DNA of 64,000 nucleotides from positions 248,001 to 312,000 of the forward strand of contig NZ_CYSG01000003.1 in NCBI RefSeq assembly GCF_001457775.1, read 5' to 3'. Position 1 is the first letter of the stretch. Each line of letters begins with the position of its first letter. The position numbers and the translations under genes were made by a program. The DNA is from Phaeobacter sp. CECT 5382. Its GTDB lineage: Bacteria; Pseudomonadota; Alphaproteobacteria; Rhodobacterales; Rhodobacteraceae. Positions 35,520 to 45,017 of this stretch are shown piece after piece. Under the pieces are notes generated by a model. It worked only from the letters and a program-made list of their open reading frames with translations. It searched no databases and was not told the DNA's origin.

Positions 35520-35602
35520 CCGTAACCTTCCCTCCGCCGGTTCTAGCCGGTTCAGGTTCTACGGGTTTACTCTCAGCCTGGTTTCCCACGCACCCCGAGG
35601 TG
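35520..35602 (-). ncRNA. TPP riboswitch (THI element) controlling thiBPQ
   Basis: Read on the minus strand: CTCGGGGTGCGTGG, then GGCTGAGAGTAAACCC, GAACCTGAACCGG, and CCGGCGGAGGGAAGG. These are the conserved TPP aptamer blocks in order. It ends about 40 bp before thiB. Thiamine pyrophosphate would switch the uptake operon off. Confidence 0.95.
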
Positions 35603-35709
35603 AGGCGCAACCTACGTGGCACCCCCTGCAAAGACAAGCGAAACCGCAATAGCTCTTGAGCCATGGCCGCAGCATCGCTAAGCACATCTCGCAAAGGAGA
35701 TCCCAGCAC

Positions 35710-36816
35710 ATGTCGATGAACAGCTTTGGCCATCTTTTCCGTGTCACCACCTGGGGCGAAAGCCACGGACCCGCATTGGGTGCAACTGTGGATGGCTGCC
35801 CGCCGAATGTGCCGTTGGATCCCGCAATGCTGCAGCAATGGCTGGATCGCCGTCGCCCCGGCCAGAACAAGAACACCACCCAGCGCAATGAACCGGACGC
35901 GGTCAAGATCTTGTCCGGAGTGTTTGACGGCAAATCAACCGGCACGCCGATCCAGCTGATGATCGAAAACACCGACCAGCGCTCAAAGGACTACGGCGAT
36001 ATCGCTCAGACATTTCGCCCCGGTCACGCTGACATCACCTATTTCCAAAAATACGGCAATCGCGACTATCGTGGCGGCGGGCGGTCCTCTGCCCGGGAAA
36101 CTGCCGCTCGCGTTGCCGCCGGGGGCGTTGCGCGCGAGGCGATCAAGGCGCTGGTGCCGGGGCTGGAGATCACCGGTTACATGACCCAGATGGGTGAAAT
36201 GGAAATCGACCGCAGCCGTTTTGACTGGGACGCAATCAGCCAGAATGATTTCTGGATCCCCGATGCGGGCGCCGTGCAGGACTGGGAGGATTACCTGCAA
36301 GGCCTGCGCAAGGCGCATGATTCCGTCGGCGCCGTGGTTGAGGTTGTCGCGCGCGGTGTGCCCGCAGGCATTGGCGCGCCGGTCTACAGCAAGCTCGACA
36401 CAGATCTGGCCGCCGCGATGATGTCGATCAACGCAGTCAAGGCAGTCGAGATTGGCGAAGGCATGAATGCCGCTCGCCTCAAGGGGTCGCAAAACGCCGA
36501 TGAAATCTTCATGGGCAACGATGGCCAGCCAGTCTATTCCTCCAACCATGCCGGCGGCATTCTGGGGGGGATCTCTACCGGGCAAGACGTTGTTGTGCGC
36601 TTTGCGGTGAAACCAACCTCCTCGATCCTGACACCGCGCCAGTCGATCCGCAAAGATGGCACCGCCGCCGAAGTCATCACCAAGGGCCGCCATGACCCCT
36701 GCGTTGGCATCCGCGCCGTGCCTGTAGCCGAAGCCATGATGGCCTGTGTGATCCTGGATCATCTGCTGCTGCATCGTGGCCAGATTGGTGAAAACCAAGG
36801 CACCATCGGCGAATGA
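35710..36816 (+). CDS. aroC: Chorismate synthase
   Basis: A 368-residue FMN-dependent enzyme that makes chorismate from EPSP, the last step of the shikimate pathway. The signatures [17 protein letters not shown] near the N-terminus, [18 protein letters not shown] in the middle and [17 protein letters not shown] near the end are all present. GCAAAGGAGA supports ATG 35710. It overlaps the next gene by 4 bp (ATGA). Confidence 0.96.
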   Translation: MSMNSFGHLFRVTTWGESHGPALGATVDGCPPNVPLDPAMLQQWLDRRRPGQNKNTTQRNEPDAVKILSGVFDGKSTGTPIQLMIENTDQRSKDYGDIAQTFRPGHADITYFQKYGNRDYRGGGRSSARETAARVAAGGVAREAIKALVPGLEITGYMTQMGEMEIDRSRFDWDAISQNDFWIPDAGAVQDWEDYLQGLRKAHDSVGAVVEVVARGVPAGIGAPVYSKLDTDLAAAMMSINAVKAVEIGEGMNAARLKGSQNADEIFMGNDGQPVYSSNHAGGILGGISTGQDVVVRFAVKPTSSILTPRQSIRKDGTAAEVITKGRHDPCVGIRAVPVAEAMMACVILDHLLLHRGQIGENQGTIGE

Positions 36817-37499
36817 GCCTGAAACAGCTCCAGTCGCAACTACGCCGCGTCGCCAAAGAGCAGATGGCGCAGGATCCGGCCCATGACATCGCCCATCTGG
36901 ACCGGGTCTGGGCCAATGCCCATCGGATCGCGCGCGCTGAAAACAAAAAGGCCCGGGGCCGGGTCGATTTACGGGTGTTGATGGCGGGGGCCTATCTGCA
37001 TGATCTGGTGAACCTGCCAAAGGATCATCCCGACCGCGCCAAGGCGTCGACCTTCTCGGCAGACAAAGCCGCACCGATTCTGGCTGACCTGGGCTATGCG
37101 GCGGACGAGGTCGCAGCTGCCCAGCATGTGATTGCCGCCCATAGTTTTTCCGCCGGGATTACGCCGAAAAGCTTTGAGGCTGAAATCCTGCGCGACGCCG
37201 ACCGGCTGGATGCCCTAGGGGCCGTGGGCATAGCGCGCACCTTTATGGTGGCCGGGGCGATAAACCGCCCTTTCTGTGACCCGGATGATCCCTTTGCCGC
37301 CAACCGCGCGCTGGATGATCAGCTCTGGTCGATCGACCACTGGCATCTGAAGCTGTTGAAACTGCCCGGTGATATGGCGACAGAAAAGGGCCGCAAGATT
37401 GCCCGCAAACGCGCCCGCCTGATGCTGAGCTATCTGCAGCAGTTGGCCAAGGAAATGGATACCGAGCTGCCGGACCACTGGGCTGATCTGTTGAAATGA
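36813..37499 (+). CDS. HD-domain phosphohydrolase-like protein
   Basis: A 228-residue HD-superfamily protein, similar to the YedJ group. Metal ligands appear as His28, His63-Asp64 ([16 protein letters not shown]) and the later Asp in [10 protein letters not shown]. It probably hydrolyses a phosphate ester; the substrate is unknown. It is coupled to aroC and to the following AEC transporter by 4-bp overlaps. Confidence 0.85.
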   Translation: MSLKQLQSQLRRVAKEQMAQDPAHDIAHLDRVWANAHRIARAENKKARGRVDLRVLMAGAYLHDLVNLPKDHPDRAKASTFSADKAAPILADLGYAADEVAAAQHVIAAHSFSAGITPKSFEAEILRDADRLDALGAVGIARTFMVAGAINRPFCDPDDPFAANRALDDQLWSIDHWHLKLLKLPGDMATEKGRKIARKRARLMLSYLQQLAKEMDTELPDHWADLLK

Positions 37500-38440
37500 T
37501 CGCCATCCTTGCCATCACCTTTCCCATCTATGCCGCCATGGCGCTGGGATATCTGGTGGTCTGGAAAGGCTGGTTCAGCAGTGACGACATGCGCAGTTTT
37601 GGCCGCTATGTGCTGAATATCGCGCTGCCAGCACTAATTTTCTCCGCCGTGGCTGCACGCAGTCCGGCACAGGTGTTTCAGCCCGGATATGTTGCGGCCT
37701 ATGCCATTGGCGGTCTGGCCACAGCAGCCCTGGCCTATCTGCTGTTTACCTGGCGTGGCACCGACCCGCAGCGGCGTGCGCTGGGAGTGATGGGGTCGAC
37801 CTGCCCCAACAATGGCTTCATCGGCTATCCCATTATGCTCTTGGCCTTTCCCGACCTGGCGGGAGTCATTCTGGCGCTGAACCTGCTGGTTGAGAACCTG
37901 ATCCTGATCCCGCTGTGCCTGTTGCTGGTCGAACTTGCAGGCGGGAATCCCGGCCAGCCAGTCCTGCCCCGACTGGGGCGTATCCTGCGGGATCTGGCCA
38001 AGATGCCAATGCTCATCGGTCTGGCGCTGGGGATGCTGGTGTCGATCCTTGGCCTGCCGCTGCCCGGCCCGTTCCTGCGCTTCGTCGATATGCTGGCGGC
38101 CTCGGCCGGGGCGGTCTCACTCTTGGTGATCGGTGGCTCACTGGTGGGACTGCCGCTACATGGCAACCGGTCTCTGGCGGCGCAGATCAGTGCCACCAAG
38201 CTGCTGCTACATCCTGCACTGGTGGCGCTGGCCGCAGCCGTCCTGTTGGCAACTGGCTTGATTGACCTCAGCCCTGCCTTGCACAGCGCCCTGGTCCTGT
38301 CGGCAGCGATGCCGATGTTTGGGATTTATACCGTGCTGGCGCAACGACAGGGTTTGGAGGGCGCGGCCAGTCTGGCCATGTTGATGGCCACCAGCTGCGC
38401 CTTTGTCAGCCTCACTGCTTTGCTGTGGCTTTTGACCTGA
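37496..38440 (+). CDS. AEC-family transporter (auxin efflux carrier type)
   Basis: A 314-residue membrane protein with about ten transmembrane segments in two five-helix halves, and the polar crossing region MGSTCPNNGFIGYPI typical of AEC carriers. Members include the malonate carrier MdcF. Its convergent neighbour is malonyl-CoA synthetase, so malonate transport is a reasonable but unproven guess. It overlaps the HD gene by 4 bp. Confidence 0.85.
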   Translation: MIAILAITFPIYAAMALGYLVVWKGWFSSDDMRSFGRYVLNIALPALIFSAVAARSPAQVFQPGYVAAYAIGGLATAALAYLLFTWRGTDPQRRALGVMGSTCPNNGFIGYPIMLLAFPDLAGVILALNLLVENLILIPLCLLLVELAGGNPGQPVLPRLGRILRDLAKMPMLIGLALGMLVSILGLPLPGPFLRFVDMLAASAGAVSLLVIGGSLVGLPLHGNRSLAAQISATKLLLHPALVALAAAVLLATGLIDLSPALHSALVLSAAMPMFGIYTVLAQRQGLEGAASLAMLMATSCAFVSLTALLWLLT

Positions 38441-38448
38441 TTACGGCT

Positions 38449-39960
38449 CTAATCTTGAGAAAATAGCCCTGCATAGGTTTCGCGCAGGGCCTTTTTCTGC
38501 ACTTTGCCCATGGTATTACGTGCGAGTTCCGGCACCAGTTCGATGTGTTTGGGCTGTTTGAACTTCGCCAGCTGATCCGCAAGGGCCGCGCGAATATCCT
38601 CGGCCGAGATCGCAGCATCCGGCTGCGCCACAACCACCGCCACGACGGCCTCGCCAAAATCGGGATGCGGCACGCCGATCACCGCGCTTTCCAACACGCC
38701 GGGCAGATCATCAATCAGGCTTTCGACCTCTTTCGGGTAGACGTTGAAGCCGCCGGTGATCACCAAATCCTTTTGCCGCCCCACGATGGTGATATAGCCA
38801 TCCGCATCCTTGCAGGCGAGATCCCCGGTGATGAACCAGCCATCGGCCTGCAACTCTTCGGCGGTTTTTTCCGGCATCTGCCAATAGCCCTGAAACACAT
38901 TCGGCCCGCGCACCTCAAGCACGCCAGTTTCATGCGTCGCAACCTCGCGTCCCTGATCGATGATACGTGCCTCGACACCCGGCAGCGGAAAGCCGACAGT
39001 ACCTGCGCGACGCTCGCCCTCATAGGGGTTGGAGGTGCTCATATTGGTTTCGGTCATACCGTAGCGTTCCAGAATGCGGTGCCCGGTGCGGGCCTGCCAT
39101 TGTTCATGCGTGTCCACCAGCAAAGGGGCGGAGCCCGAGATGAACAGCCGCATATTGGCAGCGCGGTCCATCGTCAGGCGGGGATCCTGCAACAGGCGGG
39201 TGTAAAAGGTCGGAACCCCCATCAACGCCGTGGCCTGTGGCATTGCCTCCAGAATCTGGTCCGCGTTGAATCCGGACAGGAACACCACCCGCGCACCTGC
39301 AAACAGGGCAACATTGGTCGCCACAAACAGCCCGTGAGTGTGAAAAATCGGCAGAGCATGGATCAATACATCCGAGCTGGTGAACTGCCAGTAATCCCGG
39401 AGGGTTTTGGAATTTGAGGCAAGGTTTGCGTGGCTTAGCATCGCGCCCTTGGACCGACCTGTAGTGCCAGAGGTATAGAGGATCGCCGCCAGATCGTCCG
39501 GCCCGCGCGGCACCGGGGTAAACCCACCCCGACCCACAACCGAATCCGTCAGGCTGCCAGCTCCCTTGGCATCCAGTGTCACTACGCGCGCGGCACCCGC
39601 GATCTCTGTCATCTCGGACAGGCGGGCGGGATCACAGACCACCACGCGGGGGCTGGCGTCACCAAGGAAATAAGCTACCTCAGGCGTAGTGTAAGCGGTA
39701 TTGAGCGGCAGAAAAACGCCCCCGGCCATCACAGTACCAAGATAAAGCTGAATCGCCTCGATGGTTTTCTCCACCTGCACAGCCACCCGATCTCCGGGCT
39801 GCACTCCCATGGCCACCAGCGCCGCCGCGTTACGCTCAGCACCTGCGAAGAGTTCTCCGAAGGTCACACTGGCACGCGCCGGGAAAGTCGCAAAATTACG
39901 GGTCTCATGCCCCTTCGAGGCCGCGTGCAGCTGCGAAATCAGATGGTTGGCATCATACAT
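38449..39960 (-). CDS. matB: Malonyl-CoA synthetase (MatB-like AMP-forming ligase)
   Basis: A 503-residue ANL-superfamily ligase. The AMP-binding motif YTSGTTGRSKG, the motif RYGMTETNMSTSNPYEGERR and the hinge GRQKDLVITGGFNVYPKE are present. The TETNM-NPYEGER region matches characterised MatB enzymes of rhizobia and Rhodopseudomonas. It would activate malonate to malonyl-CoA. AAAGGAGCCC supports ATG 39960. A DMT transporter is divergent, 95 bp away. Confidence 0.88.
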   Translation of the reverse strand: MYDANHLISQLHAASKGHETRNFATFPARASVTFGELFAGAERNAAALVAMGVQPGDRVAVQVEKTIEAIQLYLGTVMAGGVFLPLNTAYTTPEVAYFLGDASPRVVVCDPARLSEMTEIAGAARVVTLDAKGAGSLTDSVVGRGGFTPVPRGPDDLAAILYTSGTTGRSKGAMLSHANLASNSKTLRDYWQFTSSDVLIHALPIFHTHGLFVATNVALFAGARVVFLSGFNADQILEAMPQATALMGVPTFYTRLLQDPRLTMDRAANMRLFISGSAPLLVDTHEQWQARTGHRILERYGMTETNMSTSNPYEGERRAGTVGFPLPGVEARIIDQGREVATHETGVLEVRGPNVFQGYWQMPEKTAEELQADGWFITGDLACKDADGYITIVGRQKDLVITGGFNVYPKEVESLIDDLPGVLESAVIGVPHPDFGEAVVAVVVAQPDAAISAEDIRAALADQLAKFKQPKHIELVPELARNTMGKVQKKALRETYAGLFSQD

Positions 39961-40055
39961 CAAAGGGCTCCTTTGGCTTTGGCGCAACTTGCGCCAGAGG
40001 CAGCTGGGAAATCAACCCATTGATCTTTTTGTCGCAGGGGCGCAGGGTCCGCCGC

Positions 40056-40997
40056 ATGGTCAAATCCTTAACATCGCATCGACCCATGCTGGCGATCACC
40101 CTTAAAGTGGTGGCCATCGGCCTGTTCACCGGACTTTCCGCATTGATCAAGGAGGTCTCGGATGTGGTGCCAGCAGGTGAAGCTGTGTTCTTTCGCTCGT
40201 TTTTTGCCATTCCCGTGATCGTGGTCTGGTTGGCCAGTCGCGGCGAGCTGCGCCACGGATTGGTGACCAAAAAGCCGATGTTTCATGTCTGGCGCGGCCT
40301 AGTTGGCACCTCGGCGATGGCCATGACCTTTATGGGTTTGGCATTGCTGCCTCTGCCCGAGGTCACCGCGATTGGCTACGCGACACCGATCTTCACGCTG
40401 ATTCTGGCGGCGGTCTTTTTGGGAGAACGCATTCGCTTGGTGCGTATCAGCGCCGTGGCCATTGGCCTGCTGGGGGTACTGATCATGATCTCCCCCCGTC
40501 TGGGCGGAGGTGCGGGCCTGACCGAGGGCGCCACGCTGGGCGTGCTTTTGGTCATTGGTGCCACCGTGGCGCGTGGCTTTGTGCAGATCCATATCCGGCG
40601 CATGGTTCAATCAGAGCATACTGCCGCCATCGTGTTTTATTTCTCGCTCACGGCCTCCGGACTGGCGCTTCTCACCCTGCCCTTCGGCTGGGTGATGCCG
40701 GATGGCAAAACACTGGCCCTGCTGATTGGCGCCGGGGTGGTTGGTGGTGTGGCACAGATTCTTGTGACCTCCTCCTACCGGTTCGCCCCGGCCTCGATGC
40801 TGGCGCCCTATGACTATGTTTCGATGCTGTTTGCGATTGTCATCGGCTACATCTGGTTCGCTGAATTGCCCACTCTGGTGATGCTTTCGGGGGCACTGCT
40901 GGTGATTTCTGGCAATATCTTGGTGGTCTGGCGCGAAAGCCGTCTGGGGTTGGAACGCGGCAAGGCAAAATCACTCACGGACCCCAAGGGCGGCTGA
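40056..40997 (+). CDS. DMT-superfamily transporter (EamA)
   Basis: A 313-residue protein with ten predicted helices in two EamA repeats (GEAVFFRSFFAIPVIV and PLPEVTAIGYATPIFTLILA in the first; RFAPASMLAPYDYVSMLFAIVIG in the second). It resembles the S-adenosylmethionine/riboflavin-type roseobacter EamA carriers, but its substrate cannot be fixed. A TTG start at 40020 is possible; ATG 40056 is preferred. Confidence 0.85.
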   Translation: MVKSLTSHRPMLAITLKVVAIGLFTGLSALIKEVSDVVPAGEAVFFRSFFAIPVIVVWLASRGELRHGLVTKKPMFHVWRGLVGTSAMAMTFMGLALLPLPEVTAIGYATPIFTLILAAVFLGERIRLVRISAVAIGLLGVLIMISPRLGGGAGLTEGATLGVLLVIGATVARGFVQIHIRRMVQSEHTAAIVFYFSLTASGLALLTLPFGWVMPDGKTLALLIGAGVVGGVAQILVTSSYRFAPASMLAPYDYVSMLFAIVIGYIWFAELPTLVMLSGALLVISGNILVVWRESRLGLERGKAKSLTDPKGG

Positions 40998-41064
40998 TCC
41001 GACAGAGCAAAACCGACAGGTCGGGATAGAGCCCGTCAGTTTGCCCGATCTTGCCTCGGTGGAA

Positions 41065-41558
41065 CTAGGCGGCGACCCTGTCGGGTGCAGGGGCGCAAAG
41101 CGAGAACACCACCACAACGGCGGCGCCGTTCACCCAGTAAAAATTCGGCATCCAAACCGGAAAGCCCCGAGATGGTGGTCCGTCAGCACGGTCAGCAGAA
41201 AGACTGCTACTCCCGTCATCACCAAATGATACAGCGCAGCCGGGTTGCTCTCGCCAAGGCTCAGCACGAAGGGCCTGGGCAAACGCTTCCTCTTCCACCT
41301 TCAGCGCGATGAGGTCGCCGCCCATGCGTGCATTGTCCGCCTCGGAGTCGATCTCTCGCAGAATCGCTTCCAGCCAGGCGCGACGATGAACGAAATAGAC
41401 CCTGCCACATTCTGAGAGGCAGGCACATGCCCCCAAGGTGGCGCAAAGGACGTGCGAAAAAAGAGCGTTCCCTTGAAAGACAACTGGATCAGTTTGTCAC
41501 TTGGCAGATCAAGCAGGGGTCCAGAAGCGCGGAAGATCAGAGCTGCCTTGGCAGTCAC
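41065..41558 (-). pseudogene. Decayed AraC-family regulator (cupin type) behind ohrR
   Basis: Two overlapping minus-strand frames together carry pieces of one AraC regulator of the Cupin_6 type. The first (from GTG 41558, overlapping the ohrR stop as GTGA) reads DLPSDKLIQLSFKGTLFFRT and then APPWG. The second, in another frame, reads AWLEAILREIDSEADNARMG and ALKVEEEAFAQALRA, the conserved linker before the AraC DNA-binding domain. The centre of the cupin and the whole helix-turn-helix are missing, so the gene is dead. The final part (to 41065) has a hydrophobic run that may be debris from another gene. Confidence 0.65.
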
Positions 41559-41992
41559 TTCGCCCGCTGGAGTCGATCCGCCAGTTCCTGAACCCTGTCG
41601 CGCAGCTCAATCAGATCTGCAACCTCATCCCCTGAGGCGGCAAGTATGCAACGCGATATCTCGGCTGCCTCACTCTCCAGCGCGCGCCCCTTGTCGGTAA
41701 GGGTGACCACTACGCTGCGCTCGTCCTTGGGATTGCGCCTGCGCTGAAGCAGCTCTGCAGTCTCCATACGTTTCAGCAAAGGTGTCAAAGTGTTGGATTC
41801 CAGATTCAGATCAGCACCGAGGTCCGACACCTTTTGCCCGTCGCGCTGCCAAAGCGCCACCAACACAAGGTACTGTGGATAGGTCAACCCGTGCTGCGCC
41901 AGCAAGGGACGGTACAACCGCCCCATGGCATTGTTTGCGGAATAAAGCGCAAAGCACAGGAGTTCATCAAGGGTAAGGGCACGATCCAGCAT
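41555..41992 (-). CDS. ohrR: MarR-family organic peroxide sensor OhrR
   Basis: A 145-residue winged-helix repressor. The N-terminal sensing cysteine Cys13 lies in LLCFALYSANNAM, the hallmark of OhrR. The wing NPKDERSVVVTLTDKG follows. Peroxide oxidation of Cys13 would release it from DNA and derepress ohr, which is divergent. Two near-identical palindromes lie in the shared promoter. Confidence 0.93.
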   Translation of the reverse strand: MLDRALTLDELLCFALYSANNAMGRLYRPLLAQHGLTYPQYLVLVALWQRDGQKVSDLGADLNLESNTLTPLLKRMETAELLQRRRNPKDERSVVVTLTDKGRALESEAAEISRCILAASGDEVADLIELRDRVQELADRLQRAK

Positions 41993-42003
41993 AGCTTCTC
42001 GAT

Positions 42004-42075
42004 ATATCGCGCGCGATTAAGTCGCAAGACCTTGCGCTCAGTCTGTCATTTGACTAATTATATCGCGTGCGATTT
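42004..42075. promoter_or_regulatory. Paired OhrR operators in the ohrR-ohr intergenic region
   Basis: ATATCGCGCGCGATTA (42004-42019) and ATATCGCGTGCGATTT (42060-42075) each centre on an ATCGCGNGCGAT palindrome. They are 56 bp apart in the 121-bp gap between divergent ohrR and ohr. The form matches known OhrR boxes (AT-rich flanks around a GC palindrome). Confidence 0.88.
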
Positions 42076-42113
42076 ATTCGCCAGCGATGTTCATAACTTT
42101 TGAGGCCAAACCG

Positions 42114-42542
42114 ATGTCGATTTCTCCTGTCTATACTGCCCGTGGAACCGCAACCGGAGGCCGCAATGGCCGCGCTGTGGTCGAAGAATCCGGTCTTGAT
42201 CTGGTTCTGGCCACACCACCTGCCATGGGCGGGGATGGCAAGGGCAGCAACCCCGAACAGCTTTTTGCCGCAGGCTATGCAGCTTGCTACATCGGTGCCA
42301 TGCAGTTCGCGACCACCCAGGATACAAGCCTCGCCAAGGTGCCTGCGGATGTCTCGGTAGAGGCAAGTGTCGGTATTGGCCCGCGCGCTGAAGGCGGGTT
42401 TGGTCTGGCTGTGACCCTCACCGTTAAAATGCCCGGGGTAGAAAAAGACGAGGCCGAGCGCATTGCCGAGGCTGGTCACAAGATCTGCCCCTACTCCAAT
42501 GCCGTGCGTGGCAATGTTGCGGTCACAACCGAAGTGGTCTGA
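42114..42542 (+). CDS. ohr: Organic hydroperoxide resistance protein Ohr
   Basis: A 142-residue OsmC/Ohr-fold peroxidase that reduces lipid and organic hydroperoxides with dihydrolipoamide. The reactive cysteines are Cys58 (GYAACYIGA) and Cys125 (HKICPYSNA). ATG 42114 gives the normal Ohr length; the frame extends to 42087. It is divergent from its regulator ohrR. Confidence 0.94.
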   Translation: MSISPVYTARGTATGGRNGRAVVEESGLDLVLATPPAMGGDGKGSNPEQLFAAGYAACYIGAMQFATTQDTSLAKVPADVSVEASVGIGPRAEGGFGLAVTLTVKMPGVEKDEAERIAEAGHKICPYSNAVRGNVAVTTEVV

Positions 42543-42554
42543 AACCAAGCCCAG

Positions 42555-42600
42555 AATTGCAAGAGCGCGGAAGAAGCCTTCCGCGCTCTTGCAATTTGAA
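42555..42600. terminator. Bidirectional terminator between ohr and ilvE
   Basis: A perfect 19-bp stem (AATTGCAAGAGCGCGGAAG, 42555-42573, with its complement at 42578-42596) encloses an AAGC loop. It lies between convergent genes, 13 bp after the ohr stop. Confidence 0.9.
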
Positions 42601-42618
42601 CCATGACAGGTTGAGCGA

Positions 42619-43485
42619 TCAGCTGCGCACCAGCGCCTCATAGGCTTCGGCGATGTCGCGGGTCATCTGGCCCACTTCGAATTTGTAGGGGCCGATTTCA
42701 CCAACCGGCGTCACTTCGGCGGCAGTACCTGTGAGCCAGCACTGCTCAAACCCGTCCATTTCCTCGGGCAGGATATGGCGTTCATGTACGGTGATGCCCT
42801 TGTCCTTGAGCATTCCGATCACGGTCTGGCGAGTGATCCCGTTGAGGAAGCAATCCGGCAACGGCGTGTGCACTTCTCCGTCTTTGACAAAGAAAATATT
42901 GGCGCCGGTCGCCTCGGCGACATAGCCGCGATAGTCCATGAACAGAGCGTCCGAACAGCCCTTGGCCTCGGCCTTGTGCTTGGAGATGGTGCAGATCATA
43001 TAAAGACCCGCCGCCTTGGCGTGGACCGGGATTGTTTCCGGGCTGGGCCGTTTGTATTCGGCGATATCCAGTTTCGCGCCCTGCATCTTGGCATCGCCAT
43101 AATAGGCGCCCCAACCCCAGACGGCGACGGCCATGCGCACCGGATTTTTGGCAGAAGCCACGCCCATGTCTTCACCGGAACCACGCCAGACCAAAGCCCG
43201 CACATAGGCGTCCTGCAGACCCGAGGCCTTCAGAGTTTCTTCCTTGGCAGCTTCGATCTCATCCACCGAATAGGGCATCGGCATATCCAGCGCCTCGGCG
43301 GAGGCGATCAAACGCTCGGAGTGGGCCCGGCTTTTAAAGATTTTACCGTTATAGGCGCGCTCGCCCTCGAACACCGAAGAGGCGTAATGCATCGCGTGGG
43401 TCAGGACATGCACTTTGGCATCCCGCCATTCGATCATTTCCCCATCCATCCAGATCAAACCGTCACGGTCATCATAGCCAGCCAT
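42619..43485 (-). CDS. ilvE: Branched-chain amino acid aminotransferase
   Basis: A 288-residue fold-type IV PLP enzyme. VHVLTHAMHYASSVFEG and YVAEATGANIFFVKDG are conserved, and the Lys in HAKAAGLYM is the probable PLP lysine. It interconverts 2-oxo acids with Leu, Ile and Val. GGAGGCTGCGGC precedes ATG 43485. It is divergent from the petP-like gene. Confidence 0.93.
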   Translation of the reverse strand: MAGYDDRDGLIWMDGEMIEWRDAKVHVLTHAMHYASSVFEGERAYNGKIFKSRAHSERLIASAEALDMPMPYSVDEIEAAKEETLKASGLQDAYVRALVWRGSGEDMGVASAKNPVRMAVAVWGWGAYYGDAKMQGAKLDIAEYKRPSPETIPVHAKAAGLYMICTISKHKAEAKGCSDALFMDYRGYVAEATGANIFFVKDGEVHTPLPDCFLNGITRQTVIGMLKDKGITVHERHILPEEMDGFEQCWLTGTAAEVTPVGEIGPYKFEVGQMTRDIAEAYEALVRS

Positions 43486-43658
43486 GCCGCAGCCTCCTCA
43501 AAGCAGGTCGATATTTCCATAAGTTGCGCCCTAAATGACCGGAGCGGACATATTATTGCGCCAAAGCTGCGATTCGATACATCTTCGCTCTTGGAATGTC
43601 AACATGGCTGACATAAACTGACCCAAAGGGTATTGAGGTAAGCATAGGGGAGAGCGCC

Positions 43659-44195
43659 ATGGCAGAGGGTGGCTCAAACGGGCGGTCAACAGGCCGGTCC
43701 AGCCAAGGGTTTGGCGGCGAAAGCCTGCTGTTTCTGACCGATGAACAGCTGCGTCAGGGGATCGAGGCAATGTTCTTTGCCTATCGCGGCTTCACCGCTG
43801 ATCCCGACCGCATTCTGGCCGAAATGTCCTATGGGCGCGCCCATCACCGCGCCATTCACTTCATCAATCGGGCCCCTGGCACGACGGTGAACAACCTGCT
43901 CACCATCCTGGGGGTGACCAAACAGTCGCTCAACCGGGTGCTGCGCACGCTGATCAGCGATGGGCTGGTGGAAAGCCGCGTCGGTGTTTCCGACAAGCGC
44001 GAACGACACCTGCATCTGACCGAAAATGGCAAGGCGCTGGAAGCAAAGCTCTCTGATGCCCAGCGCGCCCGCATGCGTGCCGCCTACAAGGATGCCGGAC
44101 CCGAAGCGGTGCAAGGGTTTAAAAAGGTTCTCGAGGCTATGATGGATGCAGATATGCGCCGGGCCTATGTCACTTTGCGGGAAACAGGATCATGA
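43659..44195 (+). CDS. petP: MarR-family regulator, PetP-like
   Basis: A 178-residue MarR-type protein with a winged helix around NNLLTILGVTKQSLNRVLR and the wing SDKRERHLHLTENG. It overlaps the following OmpR-type gene by 4 bp. This MarR-OmpR pair matches Rhodobacter capsulatus petP-petR, which was found linked to bc1 genes. The symbol is assigned on that gene pairing and order, not on regulator specificity. Confidence 0.75.
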   Translation: MAEGGSNGRSTGRSSQGFGGESLLFLTDEQLRQGIEAMFFAYRGFTADPDRILAEMSYGRAHHRAIHFINRAPGTTVNNLLTILGVTKQSLNRVLRTLISDGLVESRVGVSDKRERHLHLTENGKALEAKLSDAQRARMRAAYKDAGPEAVQGFKKVLEAMMDADMRRAYVTLRETGS

Positions 44196-44893
44196 GCACT
44201 TTTGACTCTCATCTGCTGATCATTGACGATGACGAGCGTATTCGCGGATTGCTGAAAAAATTCCTGATGCGGGCCGGGTTTCTGGTCTCGGCGGCGCGCG
44301 ATGCCGCTCATGCGCGCCGGGTGTTGGCCGGGCTCGATTTTGATCTCATCATCTGCGATGTGATGATGCCGGGCGAAGACGGGATCTCGCTGACCCGATC
44401 CCTGCGCGAAACCATGACCACACCAATCCTGCTGCTCACTGCCAAGGGGGAAACCGACGACCGAATTGTCGGGCTCGAGGCTGGGGCAGATGACTATCTG
44501 CCAAAACCTTTTGAGCCCAAGGAGCTGCTGCTCAGGGTCAATGCCATTTTGCGTCGGGTGCCCGACACAACAGCGCAGGACAGCGCCCCCAAGGTACTGC
44601 ATCTTGGCCAGATCCGCTATGATATTGAGCGCGGTGAGATGTGGCAGGGTGACGATCTGGTGCGCCTGACTGGCACTGAAAGCCAGCTGATGAAGATCTT
44701 TTCTGCCTGTCCGGGCGAACCCGTGAGCCGCAGCAAGCTGGTCGAAGATCTGGGGCGCGATCGTGGCCAGGCCCAGGAACGCGCTGTGGATGTCCAAATC
44801 ACCCGGCTGCGGCGCAAGATCGAACCAAACCCCAAACAACCGCAATATCTGCAAACCGTCCGTGGTGCCGGCTACATGTTGGCGCCTGACTAA
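44192..44893 (+). CDS. petR: OmpR-family response regulator, PetR-like
   Basis: A 233-residue response regulator. The receiver domain has acidic residues DDD (12-14), the phosphoacceptor Asp56 (LIICDVMMPGEDG) and Lys105 (LPKPF). A C-terminal winged helix (LVEDLGRDRGQAQERAVDVQ, RGAGYML) follows. It overlaps petP by 4 bp, and no histidine kinase gene is adjacent, as with R. capsulatus PetR. The link to bc1 expression is inference. Confidence 0.8.
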   Translation: MSTFDSHLLIIDDDERIRGLLKKFLMRAGFLVSAARDAAHARRVLAGLDFDLIICDVMMPGEDGISLTRSLRETMTTPILLLTAKGETDDRIVGLEAGADDYLPKPFEPKELLLRVNAILRRVPDTTAQDSAPKVLHLGQIRYDIERGEMWQGDDLVRLTGTESQLMKIFSACPGEPVSRSKLVEDLGRDRGQAQERAVDVQITRLRRKIEPNPKQPQYLQTVRGAGYMLAPD

Positions 44894-45017
44894 TTCTGGC
44901 GCCCGCCTCAAAAGATTGATGCGGGTTGAGGTTTTAAGGACCATTTTTTCCGAAATAGTCTAGGCTGCCTCCAATCACCCCCGAGGAAAATGGGGCGTTT
45001 CAATTGGAGGGATAGAC

